From NCBI GenBank assembly GCA_001661515.1, contig LUVW01000006.1:658959-671324 (forward strand): DNA of 12,366 nt, written 5' to 3'. Under the pieces are notes generated by a model. It saw nothing but the letters and a program-made list of their open reading frames with translations. It ran no database searches and had not been told where the DNA came from. This DNA is from Capniomyces stellatus. Lineage: Eukaryota; Kickxellomycota; Harpellomycetes; Harpellales; Legeriomycetaceae. The position numbers and the translations under genes are program-made. Shown piece by piece: positions 1-7,682 of the stretch; position 1 is the first letter of the stretch, and each line of letters opens with the position of its first letter.

Positions 1-288
1 CCAGTTACCACAACCACTCCAGTTACCACAACTACTCCAATCACCACTACAAAGCCAGTTACTACAACCACTCCAATAACCACTACAAAGCCAGTTACCA
101 CAACCACTCCAGTTACCACAACTACTCCAATCACCACTACAAAGCCAGTTACTACAACCACTCCAATAACCACTACAAAGCCAATCACCACAACCACTCC
201 AGTTACCACAACTACTCCAATCACCACAACAAAGCCAGTTACCACAACTACTCCGATCACCACAACAAAGCCAGTTACCACATCTAAA
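1..288 (+). repeat. Coding minisatellite: 18-bp hexapeptide units in a 90-bp higher-order repeat
   Basis: Sixteen 18-bp units encode P-V/I-T-T-T-T/K, the last being PVTTSK. They are organised as a five-unit superrepeat of 90 bp: 1-90, 91-180 and 181-270, followed by one unit at 271-288. By eye, copies 1 and 2 are identical base for base, while copy 3 differs from them at about eight positions. The array continues out of the window on the left, so its total length is unknown. Confidence 0.95.
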
Positions 289-771
289 GTAGACTGTCCT
301 TTAACATACAGTATTCCAAACTTACTAGTAAGGTCAGATTTTGATGTAAAAGAGTATGATATTAAACAGCCAGTGCTCATTCCTTGTGATGGTCAAGAGT
401 TTGTGTACAGCGCTGAGGCTACCATTGACTCTGATTTGTTTATTGCAATGTTAACCGAAAGCGGGCTTAGAGGAAGCGATGGTATTATAGAAGCCCAGGT
501 TGGTATATCATCAGGACGGAATTCAATCCAAAAGGATAGAAAATTGCTCTCTAAACGATCTGAAGTCTTCAAACGCGCGACTAAAAACTTGATCAAAATC
601 GTCTCTACACCAGGAAAGCTGGATTTGTACTTGAATGATGTTATTAAGGCAACGTACGATCCAAAGTCGTTTAAGTTCAACAGGCTTGTTTTCGCCCCTA
701 ATGCTGGTATTGTATTCATGCGTAAACAGAGCGTAGTTTGTGCCCGTGTTTCTTCGTGTCCCAAGAAATAA
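1..771 (+). CDS. Thr/Pro-rich mucin-like surface protein, C-terminal part (5' end outside the window)
   Basis: The frame is open from base 1 to a TAA at 769-771, giving 256 residues with no start in view, so the gene is 5'-truncated by the window edge. Residues 1-96 are sixteen hexapeptides of the types PVTTTT, PITTTK and PITTTT. They form a dense Thr field of the kind that is O-mannosylated in fungal wall or secreted proteins. Residues 97-256 form a different, probably folded domain with only four cysteines (C99, C129, C247, C253). Two sit at its start and two at its end, so two disulfides closing the domain are plausible (inference). The domain contains alternating hydrophobic stretches such as FIAMLTE, LDLYLND and GIVFMRK, suggestive of beta structure. 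I do not recognise the family. There is no visible C-terminal hydrophobic GPI signal or membrane segment, and the protein ends in PKK. A GTG at 373 is an internal codon, not a start. Function is unknown; extracellular location is inferred from composition. Confidence 0.85.
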   Translation, partial: PVTTTTPVTTTTPITTTKPVTTTTPITTTKPVTTTTPVTTTTPITTTKPVTTTTPITTTKPITTTTPVTTTTPITTTKPVTTTTPITTTKPVTTSKVDCPLTYSIPNLLVRSDFDVKEYDIKQPVLIPCDGQEFVYSAEATIDSDLFIAMLTESGLRGSDGIIEAQVGISSGRNSIQKDRKLLSKRSEVFKRATKNLIKIVSTPGKLDLYLNDVIKATYDPKSFKFNRLVFAPNAGIVFMRKQSVVCARVSSCPKK

Positions 772-830
772 TGACATCCTTTGATTTATCATTTATTCGT
801 GTACGGCGATATTGCTGGCTTTTATAGATC

Positions 831-836
831 AATAAA
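831..836 (+). promoter_or_regulatory. Polyadenylation signal AATAAA of the mucin-like gene
   Basis: A canonical AATAAA hexamer starts 60 bases after the TAA of the mucin-like gene, a usual distance for a fungal 3' end. In AT-rich DNA such hexamers also arise by chance. Confidence 0.4.
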
Positions 837-910
837 CTTTTTATTTATTTACCAAATCGATCTGGTCTACCTTTAGTTTGTTGGTGTTTAAAAAACCAAT
901 ACTAGACAGC

Positions 911-1013
911 TTTATAAATAAGCCAAAAAAGCAAATTAGTTGCCTTGTAACAAAGAAAGTTTAATATACAGAGTTTTATAACAAATACCAAAAAAGCAAA
1001 TTATCTATCTTGT
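911..1013. repeat. Imperfect direct repeat of about 38 bp
   Basis: Two copies, 911-948 and 975-1013, share TTTATAA, then CCAAAAAAGCAAATTA, then an ending in CTTGT, with a few substitutions and small indels between. They are about 26 bases apart. No coding potential is seen in them. This looks like a local duplication rather than a mobile element. Confidence 0.6.
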
Positions 1014-1271
1014 GCTTTCTGCTTTTGATAATAACAAACTCAAGAATCCGTAAATCAAATAAGGGTTTTGCATTCAAAAAAGAGCATAACTTAGTAATAC
1101 CAACAAAGGTAACGAAAATCCAAAAATAAGTCAAAGCGAAATCAGCCCAGTAGTTCAGAAATTAGAGCAAAAGTATAGGAATTCAAATGTAATCGAAAAC
1201 AAAAAAGCGAAAGTGCAAAGGGAAATGCCAAGCTTTTTACTGAAAAACTATAAAGGAGAAAACCCGTTATA

Positions 1272-2406
1272 ATGGCGGACAATTATTTTAAACTCTGGCC
1301 AAAAAGCAAAGTGGTATTTGTAGATGGAAATGCAAAGAAAGAAAACGTAATTTCAGAGCAGCAAAAAAAAAGCTTTTGAAATCAAAACGTGCGAGACCAA
1401 ACCTGAAATACTTGAAAATAAAGAGAAATAGCTGCTGATTCTAAATAAAATAGAAAAGGAATACCTGGATTATCACAAGCTAACTTTAAAAGCACAAGAT
1501 TAAGCTTACCACCAAGATGGAGCTTACTACCCAGACGGAGCTTACCAATATGGCCAAGCCTTTTATGGGTATAACCAAGAGCAATTATATGACCAAGAAG
1601 AGTGCCAGAGTTGAAAAAATGTTCAACCAAATTATTGAATCTGAGACAAATAAAGCAATAGAGGCCAAAGCGTCGAGTGCACTTGAGATGTAGTACTGTA
1701 AATTTCTAGCAATGAGATGAGGTCTACGCCGTTAGTATAATGAGGCTACAGAGGATATTGTGGTGATAAAACTAAATGAATCGAGGGCACCTAAATTTCC
1801 TAATTGAGATTATCCCGAGTACATGGAGTTTAAAATGTGATATCAAAAACTTGCTAGAAGCATAAAAAACGGTAGCTTTGGTAAGACAGCTCAGTATGAA
1901 CTTGCTAAAAAGGCCTAGGATCAGAGCCTGGTCGGTAAAATAAATGGCGACTTTGTATAATCGAGAGAATCGATAAAAAGTTGAACAGTGGCACGATATT
2001 ATCAAAAAAAAAGTCGACTATTGAGAGCAAAAAGGTGGATAACGCAATATTAAACCGAATTGGCTATTTATTGAACGATAATTTGTTTTCAGAGCCAAAA
2101 GAGGAAGGTGGGGAGAATGTGAACAACAAAACAGTACTGCGCTGGGAGGATGATATTCCCGAACCTAAAAAAGATGTCAATGCTAAAAAGCTGGAGTTTT
2201 ATGGGAGTGACAGATTGTATCCTGGGCCAATTGGGCATTTGATGTACAGATTATCTAGGAGTAAGCTAACTGAAGCTGAAAGGGCGTTGAGTGGCTTAAT
2301 GGAGTCTAATAAGTGTATTAAGATATTGATAATGAATGGTTTGAACAAGTTTGAAGTCGAGAATTACAAAAAAGTTACAAAAGTATTTCAGGTGCCACAC
2401 CGGTAA
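1272..2406 (+). pseudogene. Decayed coding-like region; N-terminus resembles a WBP4/FBP21-type U1 zinc-finger protein
   Basis: ATG at 1272 opens MADNYFKLWPKSK and continues to GNAKKENV, then a TGA at 1377. This recalls the start of WBP4/FBP21 spliceosomal proteins (MADYWKS-PKK...KENV). The finger itself, with its Cys pair and His pair, is missing or eroded. A shift at the A9 run (1363-1371) restores a charged helical reading that leads into Tyr/Gln/Gly-rich hexapeptides (1504-1575). It is interrupted by TAG at about 1429, TAA at about 1501 and TGA at 1612. Another frame then carries coding-like text with several stops from about 1589 to 1980, for example DYPEYMEFK and YQKLARSIKNGSFGK. A last open stretch at 1981-2406 has no ATG until late and holds LRWEDDIPEPKKD and AKKLEFYGSDRLYPG; I do not recognise it. 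One or two dead genes may be involved. Splicing does not obviously rescue it, because no good donor lies near the early stops. The WBP4 link is tentative. Confidence 0.4.
1504..1575 (+). repeat. Degenerate 18-bp coding repeat (A-Y-x-x-D/G-G hexapeptides)
   Basis: Four consecutive 18-bp units read AYHQDG, AYYPDG, AYQYGQ and AFYGYN in the frame starting at 1504. The first two are close at the DNA level (GCTTAC.. and GAtGGA/GACGGA). Survival of a regular hexapeptide pattern inside a stop-riddled region argues that it was once translated in this frame. Confidence 0.55.
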
Positions 2407-2513
2407 ACATTTTATCTTAGTGAAATTATTTATACGAAAACCCATACTACTGAAATTCCTCTATTTCTGTTGCTAGATTAATACACGTACTATGCAAAAA
2501 TAGTTTCAAATCA

Positions 2514-2798
2514 ATGAAAAGGCTAGTCAACGCCAACAAAGAACAAGAACAAGAACAAGAAAATGGAAAAGGAAGTAGACGTGAAGGTGGAAGTGAGGAT
2601 GAGTTTTTGCCAAATCAAGAAAGCCAGGATCCACCATCGCCTGACAGAAAAGATATGGATGTGGCTACCTGTAATAAGGCAATGTGATATTTGGATTGAC
2701 TCAAAAGTGAACTGAAAACGGCCTTGGAGCTTGGTAGAATTGAATGTTTGAGAAAAAAGTTTCGCCAAACAAATATGCGATCATCAAAACTTCGATAG
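2514..2798 (+). pseudogene. Interrupted coding-like fragment with hydrophilic N-terminus and C-terminal helix; unrecognised
   Basis: ATG at 2514 opens a 57-codon frame to a TGA at 2685-2687. It has a Glu/Gln run (EQEQEQE) followed by an acidic, Pro/Asp-rich linker. The same frame continues beyond that TGA and a second TGA two codons later into LKSELKTALELGRIECLRKK, a well-formed amphipathic helix, and stops at TAG 2796-2798. The continuity of protein-like text across the stops suggests a broken gene rather than chance, but I recognise no family. It could be a separate short gene ending at 2687, or the tail of the decayed region immediately upstream, 107 bases away and in another frame. Confidence 0.3.
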
Positions 2799-3626
2799 AA
2801 AGTCAGACCAACATAGAATGAACAAATTTTTTGAAAAGTATACCCCGTTGTTTTTTTTTCATTTTTATATCTAGTTGTTTTGATATTGCCCAAATTTTTC
2901 TGATCCAACTTTTTAAAACCAACGCACATTAAAAGTGATTGGTATAGTTAATGTTTTTACATACTTTATTGTTATTGATCAATTAAACCGATTATTACCA
3001 CTTTGTAATCAGCGATAATTTTCAATATGAAAACATGATTTAATATTGCTTTCAACGTAAAGAATCAATTAGTAAACAATAGCGAAACCAATTATTTTAG
3101 CTGGTTTGACAAGTGCAGTTTAAATTGGGATAACAAACATTTGCAAAACTGTATCAAGTTTAATGGAAAGCAAACACACAAGATATTCGCAAAATAGGCT
3201 TAATGAAAATTGAAAATTGATGGTTTGGAAATCACAAGTTAGCTAATTAATTGTTTGAAAATAAAATGAAATCTCTGCCCGTTCTGGCCAGCCATAGCCA
3301 AGCTCGGGTATCGTGTCAGTCAGTTGATGCAAATCACGATAGTTTATGAATTGACATTGTTCAAATTTTGAAATTAAAGACACCAACCAAAAGTTAAAAC
3401 AAAACCAAAGGGTAATGCAGCAAAACAATGAAATGTAAAACCTACTCGTCAAAGCAGATACCAAGTTCTGTATACACTACAACCAGTCGATATGAAAAGC
3501 TGGGCGGCCAGAGGGCGAAATTAAAAGAGAAAAAAATATCAAACAGGCGAGCTTCTTCTTAAAAGTTAGTGAGGTGGAGATTTTCAAAGCTTCGGTAACA
3601 ACAACGGCAACAGGAACAGCAGCACA
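2799..3626. other. Intergenic spacer upstream of the F-box gene, with one short open stretch
   Basis: This spacer is AT-rich. One frame is open from 3039 to a TAG at 3195-3197 (52 codons, containing NYFSWFDKCSLNWDNK), with an ATG at 3027 separated from it by a TGA. It reads somewhat like protein but is too short to call. A small ATG frame at 3265 (27 codons) may be an upstream ORF in the F-box transcript. The last 100 bases are A/G- and then CAACAGCAG-rich, as in a 5' leader. No TATA box or other control site is convincing. Confidence 0.4.
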
Positions 3627-5390
3627 ATGAATAAAATTCCCTCAAGTATTGCAGAATGTGTTTGTGAAATGCTTAATGCTGAAAAGGGTAACAAGGTATT
3701 GCTGGAGCTTACTAGAGTGTCAGGACTATGGCGAGAGGCTTCTTTTTCGCAAATATGGAAAAAAACAAAGGTGTCAAGCACACACGGCGATTGGATCCGA
3801 AATGCAGCGAGTTTGTATGGCAAATATATTAGAGAGTTAGTAGTGTGTGAAGTTGGCCTTGAAAACCATTACAACTGGAATTCCGGTGAAAATAACAATT
3901 GCGAGCAACAGAAACAACTGTTAAAGGTGTTGGATCCGGTTACACAAGGCTGCAGCTTTGAAAGTGCGTTGCTATCAATGTTGAGTGTCAAATGGCAAAA
4001 TATCACAAAGTTGGAAATTAGAGCGAGTAGCCAAGTCGATTGGGTTTCGGTGTTTCAAGTAATAAGTGAAAAAATGCCTCAAACAAACAAATTTAAAATA
4101 GTTTTACAAGGAACCGGTTTTAGTAATATATTTTTCGGGATAAATATGCATATGGAGTTGCCAGTGGAGCTGGTTCTAGTAAACAACTCGAGACAAAAGG
4201 ATGTTGAGCCAATGCTCCCAGCTCCAAAAAACCACACCGAGAGCTTGGATGAGGCATTTAAGATTAATTTGTGTAGATATAAACGATTGAGTGTCAATGG
4301 GTTCGATCTATCAAAGAGAGACCTGGACATTATTGCAGGAAGAAATGTAGATTTAGAGGAGCTGAAAGTAGACGGAATAGATATGACTGAGCTAGACGGG
4401 TTTTTTGAAGGAGTATCAAAGCAGTTGGGCTGCGTAATTGAAAAAAGAACAGGCTACAATCATACAAACGGATATTGTAGTGGCAACAAATTCACAGAGC
4501 CAGAGAGTGGGCTAAGAATTAAAAGATTGGAGCTGGATAATATAGCTTTGCCAAAAATATTTGCTGTATTTCCTATTCAAAGCAAACTATTTCCAGATCT
4601 CGAAAAGTTACGAATAGGGCGATTCTGCTTGACAAATAGTATAGCAGATAAAGAGTCCTATTTGCACTGCAACGTGAACGGACTGCTTTTGGGTATGTTA
4701 TCCGAACCATGGCCTCAAATCAAATATCTTGATCTGCCATCAGTTGGTGATGTGGGGTGCGAATACATTTCCAACAACTTTGGTAACGTTGAATCGCTTA
4801 TACTTGATACACATACCAATGTCTCAAAGCCTGTAACTGCTACAGGGTTAGCAATGCTGGTGAAGGGCCTGAAAGTGCTAAAAAAATTGGTATTGAGAAG
4901 GTTTGTATCAATTCAGCCAAATATCGGCAAAATCAGTGTTATGCAGGGCCACAATGTTCTTGAAATTATTCAACGTAGACTATCCCAATACAAAAACAGG
5001 GAGTTCAACGACAGAATACTCGGCTTGGAGCACAGTCATACTAAATACTCGAGCAAGCAAGTGGTCTGCTGGGAAAAATGCAGATTGAAACACTTGGATT
5101 TGTTGGGTCACGAGCTGAGCATTTTGGAATTCACTGCACTGTTGTGTCTTGTACCTACGCTAGAAAGGGTGTCTTTAACTGTAAACATTGACTTTATTAC
5201 AGTTTTAAAAAACAACTCTCTTTATTTATCAGAGCCAGAATACTTGCTTTCGATCAGAGCCGTACCTCTATTTCCAAACATCAAGCAAATAAGCCTATCG
5301 ATAAAAAGCAAAGCATCTGCGACCTCTGATGTGCCTAGCAGCTTTGCCTGCTGGTTTCCCAACTCGACAATCGCCTTTTTAAACTGTTAA
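3627..5390 (+). CDS. F-box-like/leucine-rich-repeat protein (587 aa)
   Basis: This is an intact single-exon frame from ATG 3627 to TAA 5388-5390. Residues 4-50 fit a divergent F-box: IPSSIAECVCEML, then VLLELTRVSGLWREAS and IWKK, the usual P-...-L..VS..WR..S...W spacing. F-box proteins dock on Skp1 in SCF ubiquitin ligases through this segment and choose substrates with the rest of the chain. The remainder carries irregular LRR-like strands at about 216-254 (LEELKVDGIDM), 298-335 (IKRLELDNIAL, LEKLRIGRF), 362-395 (IKYLDLPSVGD, VESLILDT), 416-426, 486-518 (LKHLDLLG, LERVSLTV) and 550-560 (IKQISLSIK). This fits the common fungal F-box/LRR layout. No signal peptide or membrane segment is seen. 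The substrate is unknown. The start fits because the preceding CAACAGCAGCACA looks like a leader and the F-box begins at residue 4. An LRR-only protein is the alternative. Confidence 0.8.
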   Translation: MNKIPSSIAECVCEMLNAEKGNKVLLELTRVSGLWREASFSQIWKKTKVSSTHGDWIRNAASLYGKYIRELVVCEVGLENHYNWNSGENNNCEQQKQLLKVLDPVTQGCSFESALLSMLSVKWQNITKLEIRASSQVDWVSVFQVISEKMPQTNKFKIVLQGTGFSNIFFGINMHMELPVELVLVNNSRQKDVEPMLPAPKNHTESLDEAFKINLCRYKRLSVNGFDLSKRDLDIIAGRNVDLEELKVDGIDMTELDGFFEGVSKQLGCVIEKRTGYNHTNGYCSGNKFTEPESGLRIKRLELDNIALPKIFAVFPIQSKLFPDLEKLRIGRFCLTNSIADKESYLHCNVNGLLLGMLSEPWPQIKYLDLPSVGDVGCEYISNNFGNVESLILDTHTNVSKPVTATGLAMLVKGLKVLKKLVLRRFVSIQPNIGKISVMQGHNVLEIIQRRLSQYKNREFNDRILGLEHSHTKYSSKQVVCWEKCRLKHLDLLGHELSILEFTALLCLVPTLERVSLTVNIDFITVLKNNSLYLSEPEYLLSIRAVPLFPNIKQISLSIKSKASATSDVPSSFACWFPNSTIAFLNC

Positions 5391-6394
5391 TGATCTGTAT
5401 ATAACATAATTTTTGCTTGGTTACAATGTAGTTTTACTTGTTTTTAAAAGATCTGCGTTTTACTTTTAAGTTAAATTCTGCGTTCTTTTTTATTTTTTTT
5501 TATTGAAATTATATTGCATTTTGTTTTATTTTTTTGATCACATATTGCGTTTTTTTAATCTTTTGTTTATTATTTTACTTTTTTGATTCTGATTTTCTAA
5601 TACTATTGGTACCGTTCTGTTTTACTAAAAAGAAAGCAATATGGTACTTGTAAAATGCATTTGCTTAGAACTTATGCTTGAATGATGTCCCACAATCATG
5701 TTGATAAAGATTTGTGAAATATTTCCATGATATCAACTTGATAGCAACACCTTTTTAATTAGTTTATTGCCGATATTTGATTTGTTTGCAGTCCAGTATT
5801 GCAGTATGCAGATCAGTATTTTTTTTATTTGAATCGATATTCTAGCTTTTTGAAATAAAATTGTAATTTTAATTTAGACTTTAGAATTAATTGAGGTTCT
5901 TGATCTAGAATGAACAATGAAAACTAGAGTAAATAAAAAAAAAGCAACCCAAAGTTAAGAATATGCAGAAAAAAAAATTGAAATTATGTATTTTATGATC
6001 GTCATTAATATACTATGCTAAATCCAGATATCCTGCAGTTGTCAGATTTATTTTGGTTCATCTATAACTTATTAGGTTCCGAGTCTAGTTGCATATTGCT
6101 AGTTTAAAGCGCTGATTACAGTATTATCATTACTGTTATTATTACTATTACTATTTCTAGAACTAATATTATTTTATTGAATTGAAATGGGATATTTGTC
6201 GGTAATGTATTCAAAACACAAGTGTACTGTATATTATATAAACGAAACAAGTTCCTCAAACCTGAATGCAAAAAACCAAAAGAAAATATATCTTTAAAAA
6301 ACATCTACTAGCTTTTTCATACAAAGAAAAAAGCCCTCGTTTTGTTAAAACTAAACTGTAAATCAGATAAACAAGCGGAAAAAAAGAAAGAAGA
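5391..6394. other. T-rich then A-rich intergenic spacer
   Basis: About 1 kb without a supportable gene on either strand. The part at 5440-5590 is rich in T runs and follows the F-box stop, so it probably includes that gene's 3' region. The part nearest 6395 is A-rich and serves as the leader/promoter of the secreted-protein gene. The minus-strand open stretch at 6116-6304 is low-complexity Ile/Val text and is not credible. Confidence 0.6.
6235..6242 (+). promoter_or_regulatory. TATA-like box of the secreted-protein gene
   Basis: TATATAAA lies about 150 bases before the ATG at 6395. This is a good match to a TATA element at a plausible distance. AT-rich context makes chance matches common. 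Confidence 0.4.
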
Positions 6395-7273
6395 ATGAAG
6401 TTTTTAACAGCCAGTGCACTTGTATCAGCATACTTTTTCTCTGCAACATTGGTTTCAGCCAGCCCAATAGGGTCATTGTTAACCAACAATAGCCAGGATG
6501 TTGCTGGTAGTCTGAAAAATGACGGTAACCAGATTATGAGCACCAACAATGACGCTGATGTCAATAGCGCAGATAACTTGGAGCTGACATTGACTGATCT
6601 TGTGCTTAATGTCGATCTAATTGACCAGAATTCATCAGAAAACGCAAGCACCGAAAATAATGAAGTGAACAAAGATGGAGTCGACATGGATAATGTGGTA
6701 AATAGTCTGTTAGAGTCAAATGGCAGTAACCAAGATATGGGAGAGAGTAGAATGAATGAAGATAGGGATAGCCTTGAAGCAGCTGACACATTTGACAGAG
6801 ATCACGACACTAACGAGGTGCTGGGAGATGTAAATAGTAGTTCAGAATTGAATAATGAGTACATTGAAATGAAAGAAATGAATACTGAAGAAGGCGAGAT
6901 GAATGCCGAAAATAATGAGATGAATGCTGAGGGCAGCGAGATTAATAATGAAGGCAGCGAGATGAACGAAATGAATGCCGAAGATAATGATGTGAATGCT
7001 GAGGGCAATGAGATGAACAGTGATGATATTTACTTGAACGAGTTCCTTGCTGAAATAAATGATGTGTATGGTGAACAAAACGACTTGAACGATGTATCCA
7101 ATGTTGATCCAAGTGATTTAAACGCAGATGAATTCAACAACCTAAACTCAGGAGGAGAATCCGGGAGCTACAGTGCAATCTACCCACTACCAGAGGAGGT
7201 CAAGTCTGAAGTTAAAGAGGGAATATCAGTAGCGATTTTCCCCAAGAAGATAGACTTGGCTAAGAAACCATAA
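6395..7273 (+). CDS. Secreted acidic Asn/Glu/Met-repeat protein, unknown function (292 aa)
   Basis: This is an intact frame from ATG 6395 to TAA 7271-7273. Residues 1-22 form a classic signal peptide: K2, a hydrophobic core, and a likely cleavage site after VSA before SP. The mature chain is strongly acidic, rich in Asn, Glu, Asp, Ser and Met, has no Cys and no Trp, and is probably intrinsically disordered. Possible N-glycosylation sequons are present, for example NNS at residues 31-33. Residues 161-211 are heptad-length repeats of the EMNAEGS type. The last 30 residues change character: a short hydrophobic segment (ISVAIF) followed by a basic tail (KKIDLAKK), which could be a separate functional end. 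No known domain is recognised. It could be a cell-wall or secreted effector-like protein, but that is only inference from composition. The minus strand also has long open frames here; they are shadows of the codon pattern. Confidence 0.8.
   Translation: MKFLTASALVSAYFFSATLVSASPIGSLLTNNSQDVAGSLKNDGNQIMSTNNDADVNSADNLELTLTDLVLNVDLIDQNSSENASTENNEVNKDGVDMDNVVNSLLESNGSNQDMGESRMNEDRDSLEAADTFDRDHDTNEVLGDVNSSSELNNEYIEMKEMNTEEGEMNAENNEMNAEGSEINNEGSEMNEMNAEDNDVNAEGNEMNSDDIYLNEFLAEINDVYGEQNDLNDVSNVDPSDLNADEFNNLNSGGESGSYSAIYPLPEEVKSEVKEGISVAIFPKKIDLAKKP
6875..7027 (+). repeat. 21-bp (7-residue) coding repeat, EMNAEGS-type
   Basis: Successive units are EMNTEEG, EMNAENN, EMNAEGS, EINNEGS, a partial EMN, EMNAEDN, DVNAEGN and EMNSDD. 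The DNA units share GAGATGAATGCTGAGGGCAGC with substitutions. The partial three-codon unit at 6959-6967 marks an unequal-exchange or slippage junction. Confidence 0.9.
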
Positions 7274-7682
7274 GTTTTGGGTAATTGTAGAAATTTTTAG
7301 ATTGTAAAATTGAATTTACAAATAATTGAAGCTAAAAAAATCAGTAGGAAAGCTTGTGTAATTTTGAGATTTTTTTTTTATAGTTTATATAACCAATTTA
7401 AACAGATTAAATTAATAATAAAGTAAAAGTAATGTTTAAAAAAAAAAAAGTCTAAAAAAAGTGAAATGTAGTTTGGAATAAATTATCAAGGCCAATAGGA
7501 AATTGGTAAAAAAAAAATGTTTCTAAAAAAATAGAAAATTTAAATAAAAAAAGTCGTCAAAAAAATAAAAACTGGAAAAAAAAATAAAAAAGCTAGAAAA
7601 GAAAATAAGCTGAAAAGAGTAAAACGCGATAAAAAAAAAGCTAAAGGGCTACATTAACAAAACAAAACAAAAAAGTAATAGT
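7274..7682. other. Very A-rich spacer between the secreted-protein gene and DUS3
   Basis: About 400 bases dominated by A runs (AAAAAAAA, AAATAAAAA) on the + strand, with few G or C. It must contain the 3' end of the secreted-protein gene and the DUS3 promoter and leader. No distinct TATA box or other site can be singled out. The A/G bias continues into the first half of DUS3. Confidence 0.6.

Larger units (their letters stand above)
772..1271. other. A-rich intergenic spacer
   Basis: No open frame of interest lies here on either strand. The first 70 bases carry the 3' flank of the mucin-like gene. From about 900 onward the + strand is strongly A-rich, leading into the interrupted coding-like stretch that starts at 1272. 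Apart from the polyadenylation signal and the direct repeat listed separately, I see nothing in it. Confidence 0.6.

Noticed and set aside
1272..2406. All premature stops could be reverted by one C-to-T change (CAA, CAG, CGA), suggesting RIP-like mutation or RNA editing.
   Set aside because: Every stop codon is one C-to-T step from CAA, CAG or CGA by definition, so this carries no information without an undamaged copy to compare.
1272..2798. Reassigned stop codons (an alternative genetic code) to explain in-frame TAA, TAG and TGA.
   Set aside because: The intact genes (F-box 587 aa, secreted 292 aa, Dus3 649 aa) have no internal stops and end at TAA as expected under the standard code.
3243..3464. 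Minus-strand 73-codon frame and a possible tRNA near 3280-3320.
   Set aside because: There is no recognisable domain, and I could not fold a cloverleaf with proper D, anticodon and T arms.
6256..7078. Minus-strand frames of 177, 78 and 68 codons opposite the secreted-protein gene.
   Set aside because: They mirror the acidic repeat codons and have no domain, and the + strand frame has a clear signal peptide.
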